A stretch of 45,650 bases of DNA, taken from contig MU405413.1 in the NCBI GenBank assembly GCA_022836615.1, forward strand, positions 1 through 45,650, given 5' to 3'. Position 1 is the stretch's first letter, and each line of letters starts with the position of its first letter. Source of the stretch: Annulohypoxylon bovei var. microspora. Taxonomy: Eukaryota > Ascomycota > Sordariomycetes > Xylariales > Hypoxylaceae. Under the pieces are notes generated by a model, which worked only from the letters and a program-made list of their open reading frames with translations, had not been told where the DNA came from and made no database searches. The translations under genes were made by a program, and so were the position numbers. Below, one piece after another: positions 32,794 through 43,789 of this stretch.

Positions 32794-34461
32794 ATGATGC
32801 TCTGGACACAATACCTCCTGTCGCTGGCAGGTATACTCGGTTTCAGCCTCTTCCTGTTCCAGAGGCTTAATGAGAAAGCTTCTCACAGTCAGTATTTACA
32901 AGGAATATGGGCTAAGTTGGACGTAGTCGGCGCCTCGCCTGTGAACAAACTATCGTTCTTCGGCGCTGTCGCCAGATCCATCGTATCTACACGTCAGCTA
33001 GCAAACGAGGGTTATCTTAAATTCAGCAAGACTTTAGGCCGACCGTTTGCGCTACCCACGACGTGGGTACGCAGTGGCGCTCTGATGGTGCTGCCGCCGT
33101 CGATGGTGCCACTACTCACGCGTCCAGACAAGACGAGTGAGGGCGAGTGGGTCAATCTGCGCGGCCTGGTCGAGAATATCCAGTTACCCTACGTTGTCGG
33201 CGATCCCGACGTGTACCTAAACTTGTTACAGTTTGAGGCTGTGCGCCGCAAGATGCAGAATCGCGATATGGGCCGTCTAGCCCCTGTGACGGCCGAGGAG
33301 ATCGATGAGGCCTTCCGCGACATCTGGGGAACCGAGACGACTTGGAAAACTATCAACGGTTGGGATGCGTGCGGTCGAGTCATCTCTCGCTCATCTCAGC
33401 GCATACTGTTCGGCTTGCCTCTGAGTCGCGATGAGGCGCTCTTGGAAACATCACGCAACTACGCGACCTCGCTCTTAGTCGGCGGCGCCATCATCAACTG
33501 CTTCCCACCAGCACTGCGATGGCTTGCCGGGCCGCTAGTAGCATTGCGAGCCAAATACTTCCAGTCGCGTTTCGTGAAGATGCTCGTGCCTGTGGTGGAA
33601 GAGCGGATCCGTCGATGGGAAGTAGACAAAAATGATGGTCCAGTACGTGTAATTACCTGTTCATATAATCAATCACCCTGACCGTCTATCTTTGGGCAAA
33701 GTACTGACAACTCGGCTTTTGCTATTGCACAGGACGACTTTCTTCAATGGATGATTCCCATATGTGCCAAAGAGGGCGCTGACCAACTCGACGCTACCCG
33801 CATAGCCCTTCGTTTGGTCAGTCTGCTTATCCCTCTTATTTATGCCGTTTGCTTCGTCTTTGCGCAATGCGTCTTTGATATCTTAGGCAGCGCTGCCTGC
33901 TCAGACGTATGGGCGAGCCTTGAAGAGGAATGCGCGCGTGTGTCCGCCCAGCATGCCGGGTTCGCCACCAGTGAGTCCGTCAACAAGCTGTTCCGCATTG
34001 ACTCGGCCTTGAGGGAGTCAATGCGAGTGTCGGGCGTGTCTGTCACGAACCTCTTCCGCGACGTTACGACAGGGGAGATCGACATCGGGAACGGGTTCCG
34101 CGTCGGACCCGGTGTTCGAATGGCGTTCCCGACGCAAAATATTCATCTGGACCCGGACAACTACGAGAACCCAAGACAATTCGACGCGCTCCGCTTCTCG
34201 AGGCCTTTCGAGGACGCGCAGGGGAACGTCGGAGAAAGGGAACTGGTAGTAACGACGACGCCAACATTCTTACCCTTTAGCTATGGGAGACATGCATGTC
34301 CTGGACGGTGGTTTGCGGCACAGGTAATGAAGCAGGCATTGGCGTACATTGTGCTGAACTACAACATCGAGCTGGTCGGAAGGCCGGTCAAAAAGATGGC
34401 TCTATTGAATACAATGGTGCCTCCTGTAAACACACGGATCAGAATCCAGCGGAAGAGGTGA
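32794..34461 (+). CDS. Cytochrome P450 monooxygenase
   Basis: Membrane-anchored haem monooxygenase of 525 residues, probably in the ER; expected to oxidise the cluster scaffold. Exons are 32794-33642 and 33733-34461. An N-terminal anchor (LLSLAGILGFSLFLFQRL) is followed by the P450 body. The ExxR motif is in ALRESMR (Glu378, Arg381). The haem loop is FSYGRHACPG (465-474), with the iron-ligand Cys472. The I-helix region (about 311-333, LVSLLIPLIYAVCFVFAQCV) does not show the acidic-Thr pair typical of oxygen activation. A PTQNIHLDPDNYENPRQFD stretch matches the meander region. The ATG is preceded by another in-frame Met one codon later; either may serve. It is convergent with the NmrA gene. 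The substrate cannot be inferred. Confidence 0.9.
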
Positions 34462-34586
34462 ACTTACATCATGTCAAACTACTTATGATGCTCAATATCG
34501 TGTAGAACAACTTTAGGTAGTCACATACAAGCTTGAATCAAATGAATTCAGTACTCCTATAAAGCTATCTTGATCTGCCATGTCAC

Positions 34587-35564
34587 TCAGGGGTATGTGT
34601 GTTTCACGGCCTGCTTCTCGCGCTGCAGAAAGTCCTTGAACGACGTCAGTGGTACAAGAGCCCGAAGTTCCTCTAGGTCGACAAAGTCTGAACAAGTTCG
34701 TAGTACCCTGTGGGAGTTGGAGAACCCGGCCATGTTTGCCTGAGCATCCATCTCCTCATCCGTCATGAACACGGCCTTGATGGAGCCGGGTCGCCCGGCA
34801 GCTTCGGCGAGCAGATCGAGCATTTCTTGGAGCCGCATTTGGTCGCTTGCCAGCCCAATAGCGCGACTGTGGAACGCTGCAGGGTCCTGGAAAGCAGCCA
34901 CAGCAAATTTGGCGATGTCGACATGGTCGACAATGGGCAGCTGCGTGTCGGGCGTCATGGACGTGGTCCAGCGGTGGTGATCGCGGATCTCAGTGTACCG
35001 CTTCACCTTGGGCTCGAGGAAGTTGGCCATGAAGAAGGTAGGCCGGAGGAACGTGAAGTACTCGAAACCCGCATCCTCGACCGCTTTCTCGAGAGCCTTT
35101 TTATTGATACAGTGCTTCTCCATGAAGGACCCTGAAGCCATGTCCACGCCGCCGTCGAGCTGCGAGACCCCAAGCGTGGTCGTGGACACAACCTGCTTTA
35201 CACCTGCCTCCTTGGCAATTTTCAGGATGTTCTGGCACTGGAAATGGTTAACTTATAGACCTGGATATCTACCGGGACGTGAACGAACCTGGCGGCGCTC
35301 ACAACTAGGGTCGTCCCAGTTGGGCAAGAGACACAAGAACAGCTTGTCACATCCTTTGATGCTATCGCCGAGTATCTTTGTATTGTCCCAGTCGCACTCC
35401 TGTAGATGAACACCAATGTTCGTCAAGGCCACGGCTGCAGGGGAGCTGAGATCACGCGTAGTCGCGTGTACATCCCAACCCAAACCGCGAAGTTGTCTAG
35501 CCAACGCTCCTCCTTGGCAGCCAGTAGCGCTGCAAACGAAGACAGTGTGCTTTGGTAAAGACAT
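34587..35564 (-). CDS. NmrA-like NAD(P)-binding protein (atypical short-chain dehydrogenase)
   Basis: Rossmann-fold protein of the NmrA/isoflavone-reductase-like group, 308 residues. Minus-strand exons are 35564-35289 and 35237-34587, joined in phase 0 by a 51-bp intron. The N-terminus has the dinucleotide-binding turn CSATGCQGGALARQL and the second-strand TTRD. Next come VVSTTTLGVSQLDGG, FLRPTFFMANFLEPK and LPIVDHVDIAKFAV, typical of the family. Members act either as NAD(P)H-dependent reductases or as redox-sensing regulators. In this cluster a reductase acting on a quinone or unsaturated intermediate is a reasonable guess. It is divergent from the MFS transporter over 655 bp. Confidence 0.87.
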
Positions 35565-36219
35565 AATTTGGCTATTGCACTCGGGGTAGATGGAATAGAT
35601 AGAGGGCAAGTATCAGAGAGATAGACACATTAGCGCCTTCATCTCACCAAGGGAGGACTCCATAGCATTTACGCCGCTCGAAAAAGGACCATAGCTAGCT
35701 CAGGGTTGCCATATGAGCATTTTACAAATACACCCCAAATCCTTCTTGGGCGCAGATGTAAACGAAAGGGAGTATGCCTAGCAAAGTGCATAAGTCCATG
35801 CATGAAATCGAGATGCGAGCACCGACGATGTACTGGGTACGAAGGTGGTTAGGACTCCAAAGCTTGGTCATCTGCGGTATGCTGTGTAACACGCCATCAA
35901 ATTAAAGGAATATACCTACATGTACTAGGGACTTTGCATGATACATCCCTTTTTTGCTACCTAACCAACACTAATATACGCAGCCTCGTATCAAATTTTG
36001 AATGAGATGTCATGAAAGCGGCCTTGCGGCCATCTCGCACGAAACACCCTGAGACATACCATCTTTACTCAGACTACCCGCCAGCTTCCCTTTTACTCGA
36101 TGCTCACATCTTCGATTTCTCCTCTTTTCCCCCTCTCCTTACTTGCTTGCACGTGCTTCGTCCCAACACGCAACATCTAGACACACCGTTCAGCGCTTCA
36201 CGCTGGCGTTTTCGCCATC
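35565..36219. promoter_or_regulatory. Divergent promoter of the NmrA and MFS genes
   Basis: The 655-bp gap separates outward-transcribed genes. One CACGTG lies at about 36151, close to the MFS start. The last ~150 bp is pyrimidine-rich. No other structure noted. Confidence 0.5.
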
Positions 36220-38417
36220 ATGGCCGCCCACTCCTCCGACTCTGCGTCCTTGTCGGCGCCAGCCTCCGAGCCCAAGCCCAGCTCTGTTACCGCTAGCCAT
36301 GTCGCCAGGCAGTCAGATACTGACACCAAGATGGAGCTATCGCCCGACGGCAACTCGCAGCCCACCCCGGAGTATGTGACCGGGGCCAAGCTAGCCGTCA
36401 TCGTGGCCGCCGTCGCGTTTGCCAGCTTCCTCATCCTACTGGACACCATGATCGTTAGCACGGTAGGTTGTTTCGGCGGACTCCAAACACGGCGAGTTGG
36501 GGTTGCCTGTTGGGTAAAAGCTGACCGCACGATTGTCGCCCCAGGCCATCCCGAGCATCACCGACACCTTCCATTCCCTTCCCGACATTGGGTGGTATGC
36601 CAGTGTATACCAGTTTGGCACGTACGTATTACCCTTCCATCTACATGCTGCGTGATCCAAGTTCCCTAACGTCGTCAATGCTTCAGGGCGGCTCCTCAGC
36701 TATTGACCGGCAGGATTTACACGTATTTCAGCACTAAGGTTCGTTTGAGTCGCGTGTTGTGTCCATGTTTAGATGGTTAGCCTGACGGGAATAGTGGACC
36801 TTTCTAGTCTTCTTCGGCATATTCGAGATCGGTTCCGCCCTTTGCGGCGCTGCTGTCTCATCACCCATGTTCATTGCCGGTCGCTTCGTCGCCGGCTTTG
36901 GTGCCGCAGGAATCCGCAACGGCGCTATCAATATCATCTCCCGCTACGCCCCTATTCACCAGCGACCCAGTGAGTGAGATAGTCTTCATGCATGGCGACT
37001 ATGCTGACCTGTTTCGCTTCCTAGCTATGATAGGTCTGTTGATGGGCAGTAAGTCTGAAGATGAAGCTCAAAGATTGACTCGCGGTAGCATAGGTTAACG
37101 AGGAAAATATAGTTAGCCTCCTCGGACTCGCCGTAGGCCCGCTGGTCGGGGGCGCTTTCACATCCTACACCACGTGGCGTTGGTGTATGTTGTCTACAAT
37201 CCTTTACCCTTTTGCATTCAACTCACAGAGATAGGCTTCTATGTAAATCTGCCTGCTGGCGGCTTGGCGGCCATCGCCATTATTCTCTTACCTCTCCAAA
37301 GAGAGGCAAACAAGCCAAACCCATGGTCTCTAATTCCGAAACTCCACCACCATCTGGATCTCGTAGGCTTTTTTCTCATTGCGCCGGCTACCCTACAGCT
37401 CCTCCTCGCTCTGCAATTTGGGGGTGTGAATTATCCTTGGAATTCGTCGCAAGTGATCGGCCTTTTCGTCGGCGCCTTCGCGACGACGGTTGTCTGGTTC
37501 TTTTGGAACCAACACCGGGGTGAAAACGCTTTAATACCTCGCGCCCTAATCGGTCGGGGCAGCGTGCTGGCTTCTGGGCTGCATACCGCTCTGCTCATGT
37601 CGGCGGTCTATGGGGCAATTTATTTTCTTCCTATCTATTTCCAGGGTGTCAATGGAGCCAGCGCGCTACTCAGTGCTGTATATCTTCTTCCAATGATTCT
37701 AGCGCAAACTTTCACTGCTGGTGCTGCTGGTGCTGCGGGTAAGTCAGATGAGCATCCCCAGGTCTATGCGTACCTAGATATTGACAAGCCGACTCTAGTA
37801 ACCAAGATAGGCTACGTAATACCCGTAGCTATCTTCTCGACGATATTCCTGTCCGTTGGAAGCGGCCTTTACTCTATCCTCCAGCCTGGCAGCTCAACTG
37901 GAAAATGGGTCGGTTTTCAGATCTTGGGAGGTATCGGCTCCGGTGCCGGTTTACAGTTGGTTCGTCCTCCCCTGACAATCCGGCACATAAGCCTTTCCTC
38001 CTCGTCCATGGCTAACTCAGCCTACACTAGGCTATCACTACCGTCCAAGCCGCTCTGGGCAGTGAAGAACTCGCATCTGGCATCGCCTTTTGCATGTTCT
38101 GCCAGAACCTCGGTCCAACCATCGCGCTGACCCTCATGAACGTCATATTCAGCTCGACGCTGCCAAAAGAGCTCCGTCAACACGCGCCGCTGGTCGACCC
38201 CGCGGCCGTTGTATCCGCAGGAAGCACCGGCTTCCGCACCATCGTCTCACCTGACGATTTGCCGGACGTACTCGTTGCATATGCAAATAGCATCGACCAG
38301 GTATTCTACCTAGTTGCGGGCTTTGCGGCAGCAGGGGGGATAGCCTTGTGGGGCATGGGATGGCATGACATACGGATCAAGAAAGATGAGGGCGCGGGTC
38401 CCAAGCCTAGCGAATAA
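36220..38417 (+). CDS. Major facilitator superfamily efflux transporter (DHA14-like)
   Basis: Predicted plasma-membrane drug:proton antiporter, probably exporting the cluster product. There are nine exons: 36220-36462, 36545-36621, 36687-36738, 36795-36969, 37025-37048, 37113-37184, 37235-37738, 37799-37959 and 38031-38417; all phases agree and give 564 residues. The N-terminal ~50 residues are polar. Motifs seen are LDTMIVST then AIPSITDTFHSLPDIGWY, QLLTGRIYTYFSTKWTF, FIAGRFVAGFGAAGIRNG, and motif C-like LLGLAVGPLVGGAFTSYTTW followed by RWCFYVNLPAGG. These are typical of 14-helix efflux pumps linked to fungal toxin and metabolite clusters. The C-terminus is charged. It shares a promoter region with the NmrA gene and appears to close the cluster on the right. 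Confidence 0.9.
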
Positions 38418-39893
38418 TACCTTAACATTAGGTAGGTAATATACGTTGCCTTGTATGATGCGATAATGTCTTGCTGGGGTGGGAAGTTCGCGCTGCTCTC
38501 ATAGCTCAATTAATAATAGGTAGTTGTATACGCCTCAGTCGTCGTATGCCTAAACGGATAAATAATTTGACCCTGGGGATATCATGCCCGCCTCGCTAAG
38601 TCCTGTCAAAACGGGTTACACTTTCTCCAAAAACAAGCTCAAGTTGAGGCGGCAAGTCAGGCATTACTGGCTGACAAAGCATCGCAGCATCACTACAACT
38701 ATAGCCAACGGATCCCAAAGCATATGAGGTCTCGATGAGGTAACGGCAGGTACAGGAACACAGCCAGGGACACAGGAAGTTGCGTAGAAGAGCAATACTG
38801 TGACAGAACCAGTTCACCATTTACGCGTAGTAGTTCCATACTAAGTCGTTGTTGGTGGGGGTTCGGGATCTAAGACTTGAAGAGCGTGAGGCAAAAAGTG
38901 GATCACCAACTTGGCCAGACCTGGGTGATGTCAGATATAAGATAAGACCTTCCTTTTGGTCTAATGGTTTATTCGACAGGTGACGATCACAATTATGTGC
39001 TTCCGAGCCTCCTAATGGTACGGAATATCGTCTATGTGTAATAGACGCTATTCAGTACTGGTAAGGATAACTCGTGGGTAAATTGTTGATTAATCTAAGT
39101 TCTCAAACTAACTAAGATTCGCGCGCGATCTGAGGTTATCCAGTAGTCAACGCTTGCCACCGCAGGTGGTCCAAGCGTTACCACGGAAACCCTCAGATCG
39201 GGGATCCACAATTAGACAACAAAAAGGTCAAGGCCTTCCAAACGTAAAGCACCTGAACCCTCCAAAGTCGTAGATATCCATTTGCGCCTGAACCTGGATC
39301 TGTAACTTCACCGCCAAGTACGAAGTTCGGGGCCAAAAGTTTCGCACATCAGCCAAGGGCCAACCCGTGTAAATTGAAATACATGCGCACCGTGTGGCGT
39401 GTATTTTTTTAGTGGATAAGGTGCCTAAGCCATAATAGCTATCCCTTAAAATATAGTGAGCAGATCACTATAAGGTCTAAGTCTTAGCAGTCTTAGCCTA
39501 CAGCCCGTGTTTACTTATCCCTTTTTAATTACGCACTGGGTAAAGATCTTGGGCTTCCCCTTTCTGATTTCACATATCGCCATATTTAACTAATATGGGT
39601 TAGACTAAGTAGATTAATAAGCTAACCTAATTGGTTACACGAAATATGTATGCTTCGGTGATATTAAGCCCAACTTGGAACTCCTCACCTCCTCTTATCT
39701 TACCGACTTTATTTTTAGTTAACCGCTATCAGCCTCCCAGCACACCGTATTCCAATTCCATCCCCAATATTATATCCTTCCAACCCTCCCATCGACTTTA
39801 TTTTTCATTCTAGGTACCTTTCACATAACACCGAAAGTTTTAATAATTCAAAATTAAAACCAATGTATTTGTTTATTCACGACTCATCCCACC
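38418..39893. other. Intergenic region with a strong hairpin
   Basis: About 1.48 kb between the cluster and the F-box gene. A 73-nt inverted repeat lies at 39127-39199. A short palindromic stretch (AGTGAGCAGATCACT) occurs near 39457. No coding region recognised. Confidence 0.5.
39127..39199. repeat. 73-nt imperfect inverted repeat / hairpin
   Basis: GATCTGAGG at 39127-39135 pairs with CCTCAGATC at 39191-39199. Inside, AACGCTTG (39149-39156) pairs with CAAGCGTT (39172-39179), and CCACC (39157-39161) pairs with GGTGG (39165-39169) around a GCA loop. The stem has an internal loop and a small bulge. The total length equals a tRNA, but no T-loop or anticodon arm is visible. It could be a structured RNA, a miniature element or a DNA cruciform. 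Confidence 0.75.
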
Positions 39894-41426
39894 ATGGAGT
39901 CTCTGCCCGTCGAACTCCTTATTCAGATATTCAGCTCCTTCTGCATTCACTGTCAAAACCCCGAAACATTTCCCAATGCCGACCTTGGCAGTGTTCGTAG
40001 AGAAAAGAGATTCCTGGCTCATCTATGTCGGACTTCGAAGGCTATCTGTGTCGTTGCACAACCTATACTATTCCACTATTACGCTACCGGTAATAGTCGA
40101 ACAATGATGCGGATCCAGGAAGGTCGTAAAAGGGTTAGAGGGTTCCCTAATGAACTAGACTTTCTTCCGCAATTTCTCCGCAGTGTCACCCAGCGCCCCG
40201 ATCTGGCATCACAGATTGCTACAATGCATATTGTACACAGGGACGCGTTGACTGGATATGAGACACAGATGCGGAATATCGAATCATTATTCGAATACAG
40301 CGCCTCGAAGAACCTCCTCAAAAAGCCTCAGTTACCTAACGACTGGCTTGAAGGTCACTTTTCAGAGTTGCAGATTTCTCAACGGGGGCAATTACACATG
40401 TGGCTAGCTACGCTTGCTATCGTCCTCGCCCCGAGACTCAAGAGCCTGCTTCTCGCCATTGACCATGGTGCTCGGTTTTCTGCCCTGGAAGATTCTCCTC
40501 ACCTCAAACTCCCGTCTCTGCATACCTTGGGGGTCACTGGGCATGTAACCGACTACCACTTCAACGAACTGGAAGCGCTGTACGCTGCAGCACCAAACCT
40601 CGAGACCTTTTACGCATGTGATGCGTCGGGCTGGATATCTAAGTCGTTTTATCATGGTTACGCATACAACCTAGCTCTGTCCAACTTAAAGAAGCTATCA
40701 ATTTCGGATTTGACGTTTGACAATTTAAAACATTTGCTACCCTGCGTCCCAAAATTGGAAGACTTGGAGTACTACTGGGATGACCTGGATGCTGAAAAAG
40801 ACTTTGATTTCGGAGACATGGGGGAGTTATTGGAGCCGCTCAAGAAAACCCTCAAGAAACTTTGTATTGGGTTTTTACCACCCCAGTACAGCTACGACTC
40901 CGATCCATTTCCTAAGTGGGTCCTCCCGCCACAAACAGATTATCCTTCTGTTCGAACTTTTCGCCAATTTAACAGGCTAGAGTATTTGTCCATCGACTGC
41001 TTTTTGTTATATGGGCCAGGTGAACCTGATGAGCCTAACCGGCTAATTGATATACTCCCGCGATCAATCCGTACTCTCCGAATCGCACACGTATTTAAAG
41101 GCATAGAGAAGTGCCTGCGTCAGCTCGCCGTTGATGCACCAGAGAAGTTCCCACATCTAGAGGAGGTCAAAATTGGCATTCCGGATAAGACAGATCCAAG
41201 ATATGACTACAACATCGACAAGACGAGATTTTCTAGAGAATACTTCGAGGCGTCGGGAATTAGATTTGTGTGTAAGACAGACCTTGTAGGACAACATCCA
41301 AGGACTACTATTCCCGGTGACACATTTGGATGGAGTCAGATGCCCGTACCACGAATATCGGATGAAATAGATATTGAGGAAATCAAGGGACTCAACATCT
41401 TACGAAAAGAGTATTTATTAGATTAG
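39894..41426 (+). CDS. F-box domain protein
   Basis: Intronless, 510 residues. The N-terminus (MESLPVELLIQIFSSF, then FLAHLCRTSKAICVVAQPIL) is a typical F-box, about residues 2-60, which would bind Skp1 in an SCF ubiquitin ligase. The remainder carries leucine-rich stretches (LSNLKKLSISDLTFDNLKHL, PKLEDLEYYW, FNRLEYLSIDC) like an irregular leucine-rich substrate-binding region. The target is unknown; such F-box/LRR-like genes are numerous in filamentous fungi. No link to the metabolite cluster is evident. Confidence 0.82.
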   Translation: MESLPVELLIQIFSSFCIHCQNPETFPNADLGSVRREKRFLAHLCRTSKAICVVAQPILFHYYATGNSRTMMRIQEGRKRVRGFPNELDFLPQFLRSVTQRPDLASQIATMHIVHRDALTGYETQMRNIESLFEYSASKNLLKKPQLPNDWLEGHFSELQISQRGQLHMWLATLAIVLAPRLKSLLLAIDHGARFSALEDSPHLKLPSLHTLGVTGHVTDYHFNELEALYAAAPNLETFYACDASGWISKSFYHGYAYNLALSNLKKLSISDLTFDNLKHLLPCVPKLEDLEYYWDDLDAEKDFDFGDMGELLEPLKKTLKKLCIGFLPPQYSYDSDPFPKWVLPPQTDYPSVRTFRQFNRLEYLSIDCFLLYGPGEPDEPNRLIDILPRSIRTLRIAHVFKGIEKCLRQLAVDAPEKFPHLEEVKIGIPDKTDPRYDYNIDKTRFSREYFEASGIRFVCKTDLVGQHPRTTIPGDTFGWSQMPVPRISDEIDIEEIKGLNILRKEYLLD

Positions 41427-41670
41427 GACCCCTAAAAGCACTAATATACCCAGGACCTATCTAATAGGTACCTAGATATAGAAACTAAGGGGTAATATGC
41501 CTGAATTCATCTCGGATGATATTTTCAGGGGCTAACTAGTAATCTCTAACCTAATATCTTGTTAAGTTCTAATGTTAATTCCTACTTTTTAATTCAAATG
41601 TCTCATTAGATACCTATCTCCAGTCTAGCGGATTTGAATGTCCAAGTACATCACTGTGATACTCGCTTTT

Positions 41671-43417
41671 TTATCTCTCCGGAAAGACGCAATTCCAGCT
41701 TGTCGCGAGGCTCGTATCATTGGCGCCGTTCCATTTACTAACCATTGGATAAGGGCAATACGCTAGTCAACAGGATGAGCACGCAGATCAAAACGGCTGA
41801 GGAGTTAAATGGGAAATACTCACTTCGCTGTGCGGTAATGGTACTTCCAACAGAATCATTTTCGTACTTCGTACCAACTAGCGTTTTCGGTGCTGTGCCA
41901 TTCTCGACCCATTCGACAAGAGCGATGAGGGCATTATGTCTAGAGTCTAGCAATCTCTTGTCGTAAGGATATTTTTGAGCATTCCCTATGCTCCACGCCC
42001 CTAGGCCCCCTGAGCAATGATGCATGCCCGGGAGGAAGAACAGTCGATAGAAATCATGAATCTCCCCTAGGGTGAGGTTAAGTGCGCTTTGAACTCCGCC
42101 GAAGAACTGTTCAGAAAGGGCAGATGTCACGGTCTATATTTCATGTGTTAAAATCCAGTTAGACAAAGGTCAGGGTTCACCTACTTCGTCATTTCTTCCG
42201 TGGTATGAGATGATCTTGCCTCCTCTACGATGGAAACTTGATAAATCTGTATCGTCTGCATTGACCAGTCCAGGGTTGATATTTAAGGCAAACTCCATAT
42301 CCGATTCGCTGAAATTGTTTGGCGTCCAGTTACTATCGTTATAGATAGCACCGCGCCAGAAATCCTGCAGAATGGTATAGCTTAATTGCGCTGTTCCGTT
42401 CTCCTGATTATCCGAGAAAACGCCAGTGTTAGAGCCGAGTTCAAAAGCTGGATACACAATTTGGCCCAAGGAATTTGCAATCGGCTCGTATGCTCTGCGT
42501 ACCGATTCAACCTGCTGCGGACTAAGACACATCGAAGAATTGAGCACACCAGTACCGCAAACTAGACCCATAGGATCAAACCGTTGTTGTGTTGGCTGAT
42601 CAATTATCCCATCCACTACACCGTCTAATGGATCAAGCTGTCGGATCTGGGCCTCGACGATGGCTGGCCATTGCTCCGGACGCACGTACTCTGATAAGTT
42701 GAGGAGGGGCCAGCCAATCCGTCGGGCGAGGATCCCCTTAGACGCCACGATATGGAGCCAATTTATACCTGGGCTTCCAAGAAGGAGCCCATCGAAGTCT
42801 TCCGAGTATAAATATGCGTTCTGGAACCCTTGGCGACCTCCGGTGCTGCAGCCAGCATAATAGTTCTTCGTCGCCGTCTTCCCATAGTATTGGCGCACCA
42901 ATTCTTTACCAATTTCTGCTTCAACGTGGATCGCTCGGTGGCCAAAGTCGTTCATCACTTCGGGCTGATTGAGAAAGAACTCATACCCGACTGAGCCATT
43001 ATGCCCGGCATTCGTTCCGAAAGAGGCGAAACCTAGGCCGGCTCCGTTTTGCATCGTGGCATAATCAATGCACCCTCCAATTCCTCCATTTCCGGTGGCC
43101 AAGAATCGCCCGTTCCAACTCTGGGGGTCTGGAAGCCAGGCTTCTAGCTGCACCTCACTTGTTGATGTTGTAGAGACGAGAAGGACGAGTCGGCAGAGAT
43201 CAGCGGTAGCGTTGGCTGTGAGGTCCGGCCCACCACATGATTCTACAGTTCCGGGAAGCGCGATACTGGTTCCATTGGGAAGATAATTATGAGCAATAAT
43301 CGTAGCATTCGGGATCGAGACAGAAGCTATCAACGACGCGCATGCATCTACAGAACATGCCACTTGACGGACGGCAACGCCTAGCAAAAGGACCACTCTC
43401 TTGGTGAATGATGACAT
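41671..43417 (-). CDS. Secreted tannase / feruloyl esterase family hydrolase
   Basis: Extracellular carboxylic-ester hydrolase acting on plant phenolic esters such as feruloyl or galloyl groups. Minus-strand exons are 43417-42185, 42133-41824 and 41762-41671, giving 544 residues. A signal peptide is likely (MSSFTKRVVLLLGVAVRQVA). The nucleophile is in GCSTGGRQG (Ser191), and Cys190 with Cys451 fits the conserved disulphide beside the active site. The DPLDGVVDGIID stretch (262-273) resembles the family's calcium site. Catalytic Asp is probably Asp410 in YHGRNDE, and His is His450 in PGMHHC. The short last exon restores the family C-terminus (TYCPYPMVSKWNG). Several N-glycosylation sequons are present. 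It suggests a plant-associated or saprotrophic life. Confidence 0.9.
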
Positions 43418-43669
43418 TGTGTAGGTTAAACATCGCTATTAAATATTAATTAAAATAAGCGTAACTAGCAAGACGGCTTGCCTTTTAACTATCCCTTTCC
43501 CCTCTCGGGGCCCCATCCATAACCCGGTTGAAGTGGCACTCGTTAGGATGATGATTGATGTATCGAGGATAGTTTCATCTACGATTGGAGCAAAACCGGG
43601 GATAAATGACCCGCTATGAGGGTCAAAACGTCGAGATTTGAGATTTGGTGGTAGCGAGGGACGAGGGAT

Positions 43670-43754
43670 CAGTCAGCTAGGGGTAGAAAAAGCTGGTAAG
43701 GGGTAGAAATTATGGGGCGACCTTAAACTCGATTAAGGGTAGGATTTTTTTTAC
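43670..43754 (-). repeat. Right copy of the 85-bp inverted repeat
   Basis: Reverse-complement match to 1-85, ungapped, with about 78 of 85 identical by eye. All differences are transitions, including a CpA to TpA change, the signature of RIP. The outer edge lies about 35-45 bp before the drop in GC at ~43790. Confidence 0.85.
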
Positions 43755-43789
43755 CACGGATCCACCAAAAGCTCAGGTTTACCCACGGT

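Noticed and set aside
39127..39199. tRNA gene
   Set aside because: Length and end pairing are tRNA-like, but there is no T-loop sequence and no cloverleaf with an anticodon arm.
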